From positions 1 to 64,000 of the forward strand of contig NZ_JABRXE010000006.1 in the NCBI RefSeq assembly GCF_018982945.1: a stretch of 64,000 bases of DNA, in the 5' to 3' direction. The position numbers and the translations under genes were made by a program. Position 1 is the stretch's first letter; every line of letters starts with the position of its first letter. Source of the DNA: Anaerostipes faecalis. GTDB taxonomy: Bacteria > Bacillota > Clostridia > Lachnospirales > Lachnospiraceae. Shown in pieces: positions 1 through 7,576 of this stretch. Under the pieces are notes generated by a model that ran no database searches, was not told where the DNA came from, and saw only the letters and a program-made list of their open reading frames with translations.

Positions 1-136
1 ATATTTTCTGTTCATTCTTTTTAATGTTGCATCGCATCCACTTTGTAAAGATAAATGGAAATGAGGACAAAAACTTTGAATTTTGCTTAATCGTTTTACA
101 ACTTCAGGCGTAATAAATCCAGGTTCAGTTGAATGA
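1..136 (-). pseudogene. mtaB: mtaB fragment (tRNA methylthiotransferase), 5'-truncated
   Basis: The minus strand encodes an open stretch entering the window at base 1, with motifs typical of the radical-SAM tRNA methylthiotransferase MtaB, which makes ms2t6A37 in tRNA: an EPGFIT segment, PHFHLSLQSGCD, then LKRMNRKY. Upstream, at about 137-167, the match stops and a TAG lies in frame, so the N-terminal UPF0004 domain and the radical-SAM cysteine cluster are absent here. The gene has therefore lost its 5' part at the junction with the mobile DNA to the right. The missing half is not in this window. Assignment to MtaB rather than MiaB rests on recalled consensus and is slightly less certain. Confidence 0.7.
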
Positions 137-163
137 CCCGCCAAAAATGGTGCATCGTTCAAC

Positions 164-303
164 TATACCCTCTACCTGCTAATCAAAGAGCTTTACTTCT
201 GTGACTGACACGGGCACAGAAACAAAGCTCTTTTTGTCTGCTTCAAAATCGACACCCCGAATCCAGTCCCCGACTTTTCGCAGACCCGCAGATAGAGGGT
301 ATA
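164..303. repeat. 11-bp inverted repeat pair bracketing a hairpin beside oriT
   Basis: TATACCCTCTA at 164-174 and its exact reverse complement TAGAGGGTATA at 293-303 bracket about 120 bp. The second copy runs into the oriT core at 299-311, so this may be a second recognition arm or a terminus of the mobilizable element. Confidence 0.5.
185..233. terminator. Long hairpin, terminator-like in both directions
   Basis: AAAGAGCTTT (185-194) pairs with AAAGCTCTTT (224-233), and inside it TCTGTG (198-203) pairs with CACAGA (215-220). The right arm runs into a short T-rich stretch. It is either a terminator insulating the element end or part of the transfer origin region. Confidence 0.5.
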
Positions 304-329
304 ACACACTAGACTTTGCAAGCAAAGTC
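299..329 (-). other. oriT: Candidate oriT of MobV (pMV158) type
   Basis: On the minus strand a 7-bp stem with a 4-base loop (GACTTTG/CAAAGTC, 312-329) is followed directly by TAGTGTGTTATAC (299-311). From memory this equals the nick region of the pMV158 MobV origin, where cleavage falls within TAGTGTG/TTA. A GC-rich hairpin (336-361) lies just beyond. A MobV-family relaxase is encoded in the same element at 3633-5054. The whole 140-543 stretch has no believable gene and is dominated by such inverted repeats. Confidence 0.7.
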
Positions 330-432
330 CGTGTGCCAAAAAGGGGCGTTGCCCCCTTTGGATTCCCCCGTCATTTCCGTTTCTCGGATACAAAACCGAC
401 CTTGCCGTTTTTACATCCTCACCCCGGAAATC

Positions 433-481
433 AAAGAAGCACCGTCGCCATCTTCAAAGGGGATGTTGACAGTGCTTCTTT
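433..481. repeat. Perfect 10-bp inverted repeat hairpin
   Basis: AAAGAAGCAC (433-442) pairs with GTGCTTCTTT (472-481), with partial pairing inside. It lies in the non-coding stretch beside the oriT candidate; function unknown (terminator or single-strand initiation structure). Confidence 0.4.
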
Positions 482-543
482 ATAATTATCCAAAAGTTGC
501 TTTCTTGCAATACTGTGTAAGCGTGGGTTGTGGTGTAGTATCT

Positions 544-672
544 TTAACTAAGGGAACCTCCGGATTCCCATTTTGAAATTGCAGTTCTAGATACAAATAA
601 TGCCGCAGCCAGTTCTTCTTGTGTCATTCCCCGGCTTTTTCTTAATTCCTGAAGTTTTTCATGAAATTCCAA
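544..672 (-). pseudogene. Truncated XRE-family HTH protein (42 codons)
   Basis: A minus-strand reading frame starting TTG at 672 gives a 42-residue product with a near-complete HTH (motifs [13 protein letters not shown] and [12 protein letters not shown]), then stops at GGSLS. Family members normally continue well past WESG, so this is a C-terminally truncated remnant. A GGAGG lies only 2 bases before the TTG; an in-frame GTG 9 bases further upstream is the alternative start. It lies between the oriT region and the PAP2 gene, inside the mobilizable element. Confidence 0.5.
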
Positions 673-1046
673 AACCTCCACCCCTTGCTCGTTTTATTTA
701 TTCTTTATTGACAGTATAACCGCTCCCTGATAAATAGAAAATAATCCAATGCTTAACAATACGCCACCTACAATATCCGTGAGCCAATGTACTCCCGAAA
801 TCAATCTGCCAATAACCATGAATGCCGAAAAAGCGATTGTTACAATCGTTATCACTTTTTTGACTGCAATGCTTGACAGCCTGCGCTGAGTCTGTTCGAT
901 CAAAGTCGGCATCACACACAATACCAATAGTGTAGTTGATGATGGATAAGATGCCTCCATTACTCCGTTAATTAAAATAGGTCTGTAATTGATTGGAATC
1001 ATCTCAAAAAATATATATGCCAGGATCACGACAATATAATAAATAC

Positions 1047-1055
1047 CCAGAATAA
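1047..1055. repeat. 9-bp target site duplication, left copy
   Basis: CCAGAATAA, repeated exactly at 2691-2699 on the other side of the insertion sequence; both are PAP2 coding sequence. Confidence 0.85.
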
Positions 1056-2690
1056 GGTAGTGTAAAATAGTTTGTGTTTTTGGTAAGAAATGGCTCCTTT
1101 TTGGTAAGAATTCAGATATGACAATTCTTATCGAAAAGGAGTATTTTTATGGCGGTTGCAAAGGAACAAATTCGACAGATTATCTCAGAAAACAACATTA
1201 GCAGCGTTGCAGATGTATACACGCTTCTGAAAGACAGCTTCAAAGATATCCTGCAGGAGCTGATGGAGGCGGAGCTGGATGCAACCCTCGGTTATGAAAA
1301 AAATCATAAGGGAGATCTGCAGACAGACAATAAAAGAAATGGTCACTCCACAAAAAACTTAAAAAGCCAGTACGGTGAATTCCAAATTGATGTGCCAAGA
1401 GATCGCAATGGGGAGTTTGAACCAAAGTTGATTCCTAAATATCAGAGGGATATCTCCGGGATTGAAGAAAAAGTAATCTCTTTGTATGCACGTGGTATGA
1501 GTACACGTGACATTCATGACCAGCTTCAGGATCTTTATGGAATTGAATTATCAGCTGAAATGGTCAGCAAGATCACAGATAAGATTCTTCCTCAGGTCAA
1601 AGAGTGGCAGTCCCGTCCTCTGAACCCGGTGTATCCTTTTGTCTTTATGGATTGTATTCATTACAAAGTCCGGGAGGATGGCAGGATCTTAAGCCGTGCT
1701 GCTTATGTTGTTCTTGGTGTTACGGTGGAAGGGTATAAAGATATCCTCAGCATCACAGTAGGAGCCAATGAAACCAGCAAGTTCTGGCTTGGAATGCTCA
1801 ATGATCTGAAGAATCGCGGAGTGAAGGATGTCCTTTTCTTCTGCGTAGATGGCCTTCCCGGCTTTAAAGAAGCCATCCAGGCAGTCTATCCGCAGGCAGA
1901 GATCCAGAGATGTGTTATTCATATGCTGCGTAATTCTTTCAAGTATGTAAACTATAATGATTTGAAGAAGTTTTCCTCGGATTTCAAAGCAGTATATAAT
2001 GCACCAAATGAAACAGCGGCTTTGTCAGAATTGGAGAATATTAAGGAGAAATGGGGAAAGAAATATCCCTATGCTATCAGCAATTGGGAAAATAATTGGG
2101 AAGATGTAAGTTCCTTTTTCCAGTTTTCTAATGATATCAGACGCATTATGTACACGACCAACATCATAGAGGGATTGAACCGTCAATACCGGAAAGTCAC
2201 GAAAACCAAGAGTGTATTTCCAAGTGATGCAGCGCTGGAAAAGATGCTGTACCTTGCCAGTGAAAATGTAATCAAGAAGTGGACGCAGAGATATCGGAAC
2301 TGGGATCAGGTATTGAATCAGCTGATTGTCCTGTATGGAGAACGGCTTACCAATTATCTGTAAAAAAGGAAAAGCAGGAACGGCGTTGCTCCAAAGCTCA
2401 CCATTCCCGCTTCCTTTCTATTCCGTCGGCATTTGTATTATTGCCAGGATTTCCCGATTCTATTCCAGAGGTCGGGTGTGGGCAGCGCCCACAAAAAGCA
2501 ATCAATACAATGCCTTATTTGTCATGCAAAAAAATCAAAAAAGGTGTATAAAATCTTCTCACATGGTTATACTGTAAATAGAAAGACAGATTCGACAACA
2601 CCAACATTCTAAAGTCGACAGCAAAATTCTACATATCTATTTCTTATCAGAAAGATTCACTTTCCAAAGACACAAGATTTTTTACAGCCT
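1056..2690. mobile_element. IS256-family insertion sequence (about 1635 bp)
   Basis: It is bounded by the 9-bp duplication. The ends are imperfect inverted repeats: 27 bases beginning TGTAAAA about 5 bases inside each end (left from about 1061, right from about 2686 on the minus strand), with roughly 5 mismatches and a shared TTGTGT..TTTGG core. One transposase gene fills the left and middle; 2364-2690 is non-coding. Size, end length and 9-bp duplication fit the IS256 (mutator-type) family. Confidence 0.85.
1149..2363 (+). CDS. IS256-family transposase (404 aa)
   Basis: Mutator-type DDE transposase that cuts and pastes the surrounding element. The catalytic acids can be placed at Asp168 (FMDCIHYKV), Asp234 (FFCVDGLPGFK) and Glu341 (TTNIIEGLNRQYR), the classic spacing of the family; CVIHMLRNS lies between them. 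The N-terminal 120 residues form the DNA-binding region. AAAAGGAG lies 8 bases before the ATG. The length of 404 residues is normal and there is no frameshift, so the element appears active. It is the only gene of the insertion sequence that splits the PAP2 gene. Confidence 0.95.
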   Translation: MAVAKEQIRQIISENNISSVADVYTLLKDSFKDILQELMEAELDATLGYEKNHKGDLQTDNKRNGHSTKNLKSQYGEFQIDVPRDRNGEFEPKLIPKYQRDISGIEEKVISLYARGMSTRDIHDQLQDLYGIELSAEMVSKITDKILPQVKEWQSRPLNPVYPFVFMDCIHYKVREDGRILSRAAYVVLGVTVEGYKDILSITVGANETSKFWLGMLNDLKNRGVKDVLFFCVDGLPGFKEAIQAVYPQAEIQRCVIHMLRNSFKYVNYNDLKKFSSDFKAVYNAPNETAALSELENIKEKWGKKYPYAISNWENNWEDVSSFFQFSNDIRRIMYTTNIIEGLNRQYRKVTKTKSVFPSDAALEKMLYLASENVIKKWTQRYRNWDQVLNQLIVLYGERLTNYL

Positions 2691-2699
2691 CCAGAATAA
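2691..2699. repeat. 9-bp target site duplication, right copy
   Basis: CCAGAATAA, identical to 1047-1055. Confidence 0.85.
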
Positions 2700-3091
2700 T
2701 GATATCCGGATCCACCTTGAAAAGACTTCTTTTCTTAATCAACTGAACTAGTCCCACACCTGCAAAGATCAGGCATACTACGACAGGCACCAGCCCCATC
2801 CAATCAGTAATCGAATAAATCATCATGTGTACGCCTGTGAAGCGGTGAAACCAGCAATTGAGTGTTGCAAATCCAATATTCGTTCCGTTTTGACCATGAG
2901 GCTGCACATCTACCATCTGGATCAAAACTGTCCATAATACAAAAGTTGCAATGAATATTCCTCCAAATAGTAAATTCTTCATTCCGTTCTTTTTCATCAT
3001 TCTACGTCCTTTCTATATGGGTTTGTCTTTTCGACACATTCACCTTATCAAAAAACATAAAATGATGATAGAATCGCTCGGTCACATACGT

Positions 3092-3108
3092 GATACGATT
3101 CGTATCAT
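3092..3108. promoter_or_regulatory. 17-bp palindromic operator upstream of PAP2
   Basis: TGATACGATTCGTATCA is a perfect 8-1-8 palindrome about 90 bp upstream of the PAP2 start. The form is typical of a TetR/AcrR-family dimer site. No TetR gene is visible in the window, so the regulator is unknown. Confidence 0.5.
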
Positions 3109-3253
3109 ACCCGTAAATGCTTGTTTTTTCAGTATTTCCTTCTGATTATCTATCCCTGCAAATCCGGATTTATCTTTTAGCATTCTATCATGTTCTATTC
3201 TGAAATTCCACTCTTACATTTACAAAGAGTCGCCTTTCGGCAGCCCTCTTAAC

Positions 3254-3628
3254 TTATATATAAACGATCTCTTTCAGTACAATTTTTTCAGCACTTGTTC
3301 TGATATTATTCATCAACCCGACCCACTTCATCTGATCCCGTATCTTCAATGTTTCTGTCACACTCTGTTCTTCTGCCATCTGCTTCATTAACATTTCGAC
3401 CTGCTCTCTTGCATCCCGATCAATCTGATTCAGATGTTCAGTCAGCTTTCCAGTCAATAACAGGCACTGATATCTTGCTGGTCTATACTCTTTCAGATAT
3501 TGTTTCCGCAACATTCCATATTTCCCATATGTCGGTTCTTCCTCATTCAGCACCAGACCCGGCAAATAGTAATCTCCATGCAAGGTATAGCTTAATCCGT
3601 TCTTTTCATCATAAATGTGTTTTTTCAT
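3254..3628 (-). CDS. tnpV: TnpV family protein (124 aa)
   Basis: The protein starting MKKHIYDEKNGLSYTLHGDYYLPGL matches the TnpV family, small proteins first named from the mobilizable transposon Tn4451 and common in clostridial mobile elements; the biochemical role is not known. The longer upstream frame is rejected because this ATG lies 4 bases after the relaxase stop codon, which suggests translational coupling. The second half is helical and charged. It is the last gene of the leftward mobilization operon. Confidence 0.8.
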   Translation of the reverse strand: MKKHIYDEKNGLSYTLHGDYYLPGLVLNEEEPTYGKYGMLRKQYLKEYRPARYQCLLLTGKLTEHLNQIDRDAREQVEMLMKQMAEEQSVTETLKIRDQMKWVGLMNNIRTSAEKIVLKEIVYI

Positions 3629-3632
3629 GCAC

Positions 3633-5054
3633 TTATATCTCCATTCCTCTGTTCTTTGTTTTATTTTTCTTACGCTGCTGATTCTCCATCTCGCTCTTTT
3701 TCGCACCCCATGCTAATCTTTCGTAAATGCTTCCTTTTGGCATTTGTTCCATCCGTCGTTTTTCTTCCAGTGCTTTCTGATTATGAATATCCTGCAGTAC
3801 CGCAGCCTCCACAGTGTCTATTCCCATGACACGCACAACACGATCATATCTATCAGAAACACTTTGCAACATATTCTTTTCTTCTAATAATTTCTGATTG
3901 TCTTTACGCATATCATCCAACTCTTTCTGAACACTGTTATATGCCTGTTTTGTCTTCTGGTATTTATTTTTCCATTTCTCCACTTCTTTCGTAAGTTCTT
4001 TTACCTGGGCAGCCATTGCAGCAATCTTATTCTTCATTTGAATAAATAATGGTTTAACTTTTTTATCCCGATAGGTTCCTGCACGTTCCAATGCTCCTGC
4101 TTCCGGTAGAAGCGTTTTAACCGTCCCATATTCTTTTATTTCCTTACTGACATTATCTATGATCGGCTGTAACTGCTCCCGACGTTCTTCTAGGCTTTTT
4201 AATTCTATTTCTGCTTTCTCTGCCCGCTTTTCTGCAGCTTCTTTATCCCTGACCGCCTGTTCCTTATCTTCTTTCAAAAGCTGAATATCTGCCTTGGATT
4301 CTGCAATCTGTGCAGTCAGTCCCTCATTCTCTGCTGTCAGATACTCTTTTTCCTGCTCCAGAGCCTGAACTTCCTTCTTTCGTTCTTTTTTCTTGAAATT
4401 ATAAACATCCAGATGTTCCTCATGGGTACCTTTCTGTTCCCATTCAATCCCATACTGCTTTGCAATATCTGCCAGCACTTCTTTTTCGTGGTTTATCCAC
4501 TGATTTAATTCTGTGTCATGTTTATTTCCACCTTGAAATCCCAAACTTTTTAATGCCTGCTTCAGTGAAACTCTGATATCCATCCCTTTTCCTTTCCAAC
4601 CAGTCACATAGGGAACAAAATCAATATGCAGATGTGGTGTAGCTTCATCCTGATGAAGATAACAGCAAAATACCCGGAGAGTTGGATTCCTTTTCTGAAA
4701 ATCCTGCATATATTCATTCAACACCTTCACTGCCAGTTCTCCTTCTACTGTCCCTACAGCCATGTCTTCACAATTTCCAATCTGGAAAATGACCTCATGG
4801 AATAGTTTTTCCTGTTTTCCCTGCCGGATTTTTTCATAATAATTTGTAATCTGACGGTCTTTTCTTTTCCCCACATTGTATCGCTCCACAGAATCATCAA
4901 ACAACTCTTTATAAACATCTTTCAGATTTTCATTCTGGTAACAAATATTCAAGTGTACTCTGTCCGGATCTACATTTTCTGCTATGAAATCCCTTCTGTT
5001 ATGAGCCAGAGAACCAGCTCCGATCATACCGCTAATTGTTCTTTTCATGGTCAT
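3633..5054 (-). CDS. mob: MobV/Pre-family relaxase (473 aa)
   Basis: Plasmid recombination/mobilization enzyme that nicks oriT and pilots single-stranded DNA to a conjugation channel supplied in trans. Residues 1-200 form the relaxase domain with the family motif TPHLHIDFVPY (metal-binding histidines) and an N-terminal NRRDF segment; residues 220-450 are a long coiled coil (LEQEKEYLTAENEGLTAQ and following), as in TnpZ-like Mob proteins. The start at 5054 is chosen because GGAGG lies 8 bases upstream; the second ATG (5048) is 14 away. The matching oriT candidate is at 299-329. Confidence 0.9.
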   Translation of the reverse strand: MTMKRTISGMIGAGSLAHNRRDFIAENVDPDRVHLNICYQNENLKDVYKELFDDSVERYNVGKRKDRQITNYYEKIRQGKQEKLFHEVIFQIGNCEDMAVGTVEGELAVKVLNEYMQDFQKRNPTLRVFCCYLHQDEATPHLHIDFVPYVTGWKGKGMDIRVSLKQALKSLGFQGGNKHDTELNQWINHEKEVLADIAKQYGIEWEQKGTHEEHLDVYNFKKKERKKEVQALEQEKEYLTAENEGLTAQIAESKADIQLLKEDKEQAVRDKEAAEKRAEKAEIELKSLEERREQLQPIIDNVSKEIKEYGTVKTLLPEAGALERAGTYRDKKVKPLFIQMKNKIAAMAAQVKELTKEVEKWKNKYQKTKQAYNSVQKELDDMRKDNQKLLEEKNMLQSVSDRYDRVVRVMGIDTVEAAVLQDIHNQKALEEKRRMEQMPKGSIYERLAWGAKKSEMENQQRKKNKTKNRGMEI

Positions 5055-5096
5055 GCTTCTCACCTCCCCTTCTGAAACCAGTGCCAGACATGGCAC

Positions 5097-5339
5097 ATAA
5101 ATTTGTATCTTCGCCAGTTATGGCGATAAAAAGAACTCTTCGCCGGATACGGCGGTTTTGTTACTTTTGTCAAAAGTAACGCAAAAGCACTTTCGACAGC
5201 CGTACCGTCCATCAAAAGTCCCCTTGCGCCCTGCCGGGGGCAAGACGTCCGGGGACGTCTGTTATGCACCGACCGAATCGGAGCGAAGACCTATTCCTCC
5301 CGTTGGTCGGTTTACTCCTGCGTTACTTGTATGACTGAC
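5097..5339. repeat. Intergenic region with several perfect hairpins upstream of mob
   Basis: The gap before the relaxase gene contains TCGCCA/TGGCGA (5111-5126), a 21-bp palindrome with arms GTTACTTTTG and CAAAAGTAAC (5160-5180) and AGACGTCC/GGACGTCT (5243-5260), plus CCGACC/GGTCGG further right. They may be a leader or terminator for mob, or additional replication/transfer structures. No gene is seen. Confidence 0.5.
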
Positions 5340-5567
5340 TTATCCCGTTATTCTCGCCCGGACATATTCCAAATCTCCGCAGTATGGTGTCCCCACCAGA
5401 TACCATTCCCTTGCCGGATTCATTTCCATTCTGGTCTTGACCCACTGATCGTCAACCAGCACTTCCAGCCCTTCTCCGCAGTGAAATCCTGTGTCAATCC
5501 ATAAATCTGATGATAATAAACCGTATCTTCCGTTATTGCTGTTATAACCTAATCTTCCTTCTCTCAT
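5340..5567 (-). CDS. DUF5348-like small protein (75 aa)
   Basis: Short, Trp-rich protein (LWIDTGFHCGEGLEVLVDDQWVKTRMEM, then EWYLVGTPYCGDLEYVRARI) resembling the DUF5348 family seen in integrative mobilizable elements of Clostridia. The fold suggests a small beta-barrel-like domain; the function is unknown. It sits between the replication-like ATPase genes and mob in the same leftward transcription unit. Confidence 0.65.
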   Translation of the reverse strand: MREGRLGYNSNNGRYGLLSSDLWIDTGFHCGEGLEVLVDDQWVKTRMEMNPAREWYLVGTPYCGDLEYVRARITG

Positions 5568-5758
5568 TGTGTCACTCTCCCTTCATTTATCGTTTTCCAT
5601 AGGGAGCCCCGTTTCAGGGCATCCTTCACAGCCATCAAACCACCAACGCACTGTCGTTTTATCCACAACCTTCCGTCTTGCATCTTACCAGCTTTCTCCT
5701 TGTCTGCTATCTACAGGTGCGTGACACGCTCCTGTCATAGGACAGACAACAAGAACTG

Positions 5759-5998
5759 TTACCATCGAAAGCTTTCCGGTATTCCCCGCCTGTCCAGATA
5801 TTCCTGACGGGACTTTTCCCGTTCTTCCTCTGTCGGAGCAGTTTTCGACTGTGTATATAACTGCCGGTTTGCCATACGCTCCACTTTCTCCATAAGCCCT
5901 TTGCAAATTTCCTCCGAACAGCTTTGATCTTCCATCAAATGATAGGAAACCAGCTGTCTAAACAAGGCAAATGGTATCTGTACATTTTTTATTTCCAT
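5759..5998 (-). CDS. Conserved element protein, unknown function (79 aa)
   Basis: The small protein begins MEIKNVQIPFALFRQLVSYHL and ends RRGIPESFRW. It is helical and charged with no membrane segment. The ATG at 5998 is preferred over the longer frame because AAAGGAG lies 6 bases upstream and the longer frame would overlap the upstream ATPase gene. It follows that gene by about 65 bp and probably shares its transcript. No recognized function; perhaps an accessory to replication or mobilization. Confidence 0.6.
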   Translation of the reverse strand: MEIKNVQIPFALFRQLVSYHLMEDQSCSEEICKGLMEKVERMANRQLYTQSKTAPTEEEREKSRQEYLDRRGIPESFRW

Positions 5999-6063
5999 GT
6001 TGTCTCCTTTCAAGGTGGCAAGATGCCCTGTTCTTAAGAAATAGTCATCTTGCCATCTTCCTT

Positions 6064-7131
6064 TTATTCTGGAAGCATCCAGAACCATTGATTTCCACGT
6101 TTCACCGAATCAATCTCCAGTTCCAGTTTTGCGTTCCGTAGGGTTTTCTTCTTAATTCCTCGTTTTTCCGCTTCTTCTTCAATCTTTTTCTGTGCCATGC
6201 CACCATCAGCCAATATTTCCAACAGAAACTCCTTTGCCTTCCGGCTTTTCTGACCTCTGCTGTCACCACTGAGCAGATCATCCGCACTAATGTCGTATTC
6301 CCCGATCCACTCGAATCCAGTATCCTTATCTAATCGGAATGCAATTGATTTCCCTTCCGGTGCAAGGGAACTTTTCACATGGCATACCACACGGATTTCC
6401 GGTTCATCTTTAATCCGCCCAACAATCAGCACACTTCTGGCTGCCGCCTGAAAATCAATCGAACCCAATCCACGGTAAGAAGATTTTCCGTTACTGTTTT
6501 TGTTCATATGCCCGATCAGAATGATTGCACAGTGGTATTTCTCTGCAAGCACTGCCACACGCTTCATTAACGGACGGATTTCATTTGCCCGGTGCATATC
6601 CACCTCTGCTCCAAGAAATCCCTGTATTGGATCTAAAACTACCAGACGGGCTTTTGTCTGTATGATAGCTTCTTCCAATCTGGCATCCATCATGGTCAAT
6701 GCCCGATCGTTATCATCAATTACCATCACTCTGGAACAATCTGCACCAGCTGCAAGAAGTCGAGGCTTGATAGTATCGCCCAATCCATCTTCTGCAGTCT
6801 GATAAATAACATTCACAGGTTCTATCGGGCTTTCCACTGGATTCGCATCAGAGTCAACGTTCTTTTCTGCTCTATCCTTCCCGTCTGTTGCCTGTTGTTG
6901 CTCTGGAAGAATTTTTTCGCCTTTGGTCAACTTCGCAATAATCTGAAGTACCATCGTAGTCTTTCCTTCTCCCGGATCTCCCTGAATAATCGTTACTTTT
7001 CCAAAAGGAATAAACGGATAGAACAGCCATTCAATCTGCTCTACTTCCACTGATTCCATATTTATCAGCTTCAGATCCGACTCCGTCCTTTTTATTTCTG
7101 TTTTCTTTGTCTCTACTCTGTTCGTTTCCAT
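6064..7131 (-). CDS. RepA-like AAA ATPase / replicative helicase (355 aa)
   Basis: RecA-fold hexameric ATPase of the RepA/AAA_25 group, found on plasmids and mobilizable elements, where it likely supports autonomous replication of the excised circle. Walker A is GDPGEGKTTM (about residue 55) and Walker B is RLVVLDPIQGF (about 140); a conserved IILIGHMNK segment and a RGLGSIDFQAAARS segment follow. The C-terminal part (FLLEILADGGMAQKKIEEEAEKRGIKKKTLRNAK) looks like a winged-helix DNA-binding tail. AAGGAGG lies just upstream of the ATG. The position upstream of mob fits a replication/mobilization cassette. Confidence 0.85.
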   Translation of the reverse strand: METNRVETKKTEIKRTESDLKLINMESVEVEQIEWLFYPFIPFGKVTIIQGDPGEGKTTMVLQIIAKLTKGEKILPEQQQATDGKDRAEKNVDSDANPVESPIEPVNVIYQTAEDGLGDTIKPRLLAAGADCSRVMVIDDNDRALTMMDARLEEAIIQTKARLVVLDPIQGFLGAEVDMHRANEIRPLMKRVAVLAEKYHCAIILIGHMNKNSNGKSSYRGLGSIDFQAAARSVLIVGRIKDEPEIRVVCHVKSSLAPEGKSIAFRLDKDTGFEWIGEYDISADDLLSGDSRGQKSRKAKEFLLEILADGGMAQKKIEEEAEKRGIKKKTLRNAKLELEIDSVKRGNQWFWMLPE

Positions 7132-7174
7132 CGTTCCTCCTTATTTTCCCGTTGAAAGGAAGTGGAGATTTTGA

Positions 7175-7210
7175 TAGAATACTCGTAGAAAGTTTTTGGT
7201 GAGTATTCTA
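7175..7210. promoter_or_regulatory. Inverted repeat upstream of repA-like gene
   Basis: TAGAATACTC (7175-7184) and GAGTATTCTA (7201-7210) are exact reverse complements separated by 16 bases, 45-80 bp upstream of the ATPase start. Candidate operator or replication-initiation hairpin. Confidence 0.45.
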
Positions 7211-7220
7211 CCAAATCTCT

Positions 7221-7250
7221 GCCTTTAGGTGTTTGCCGACACTTAAAGGC
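7221..7250 (-). terminator. Hairpin after the ribbon-helix-helix gene
   Basis: GCCTTTAGGTGT (7221-7232) pairs with ACACTTAAAGGC (7239-7250) with one mismatch, just 3' of the gene ending at 7256. The T-tract is weak. Confidence 0.45.
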
Positions 7251-7255
7251 ATTTT

Positions 7256-7576
7256 CTATTCTTCCTTCATGCCATCCATCGTCACTGTGATCAGCCGGAT
7301 TACTTCCAGTAAATCCTCCGGCACATCATCACCCTTTTTCAAACGTTTCAGTTCATTCAGAACCTTTGCCAGTTCATTTTTCAACGCCTTATACACTCTC
7401 GGATTTCCTGTCACTACAACCTCTTTTTCCTGCAATCTTCGGATAATATAATCCTGTTTAGTCAGACCGGACAATTTAACCGCTGTTTCCAGAAGTTCAT
7501 CCTCCTCCGGTGATACCCGAAAAGCTACCGTTTTATTTCTCCAACGCCCCTGTCTATCCAAACATTTAGCTGACAT
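7256..7576 (-). CDS. MobC-like ribbon-helix-helix protein (106 aa)
   Basis: The protein contains KTVAFRVSPEEDELLETAVKLSGLTKQDYIIRRL, the ribbon-helix-helix pattern of MobC/relaxosome accessory proteins, followed by a helical tail. It could help bend or open oriT for the MobV relaxase, or act as a repressor. The ATG at 7576 is preceded by AAGGAGG at 8 bases and overlaps the end of the integrase gene by 11 bases, so the two are translationally linked. Confidence 0.7.
   Translation of the reverse strand: MSAKCLDRQGRWRNKTVAFRVSPEEDELLETAVKLSGLTKQDYIIRRLQEKEVVVTGNPRVYKALKNELAKVLNELKRLKKGDDVPEDLLEVIRLITVTMDGMKEE

Larger units (their letters stand above)
694..3000 (-). pseudogene. PAP2 phosphatase family membrane protein, split by IS
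   Basis: The N-terminal part (2691-3000, from MMKKNGMKNLLFGG) and the C-terminal part (694-1055) belong to one gene. Deleting 1056-2699, that is the IS plus one copy of the 9-bp duplication, joins the frame exactly (DPDIIIL then GIYYIVV). The rebuilt protein is about 220 residues with several membrane helices, a YPSSTT motif in place of the usual PSGH, and a final GRLISGVHWLTD motif, as in type 2 phosphatidic acid phosphatases acting on membrane lipid phosphates. AAAGGA lies 8 bases before the start. As found, the IS separates the two halves and no intact protein can be made. Confidence 0.85.

Noticed and set aside
201-576. Open frames on both strands in 193-576
   Set aside because: They run through oriT-like hairpins, have no binding sites and no recognizable motifs; composition is non-coding.
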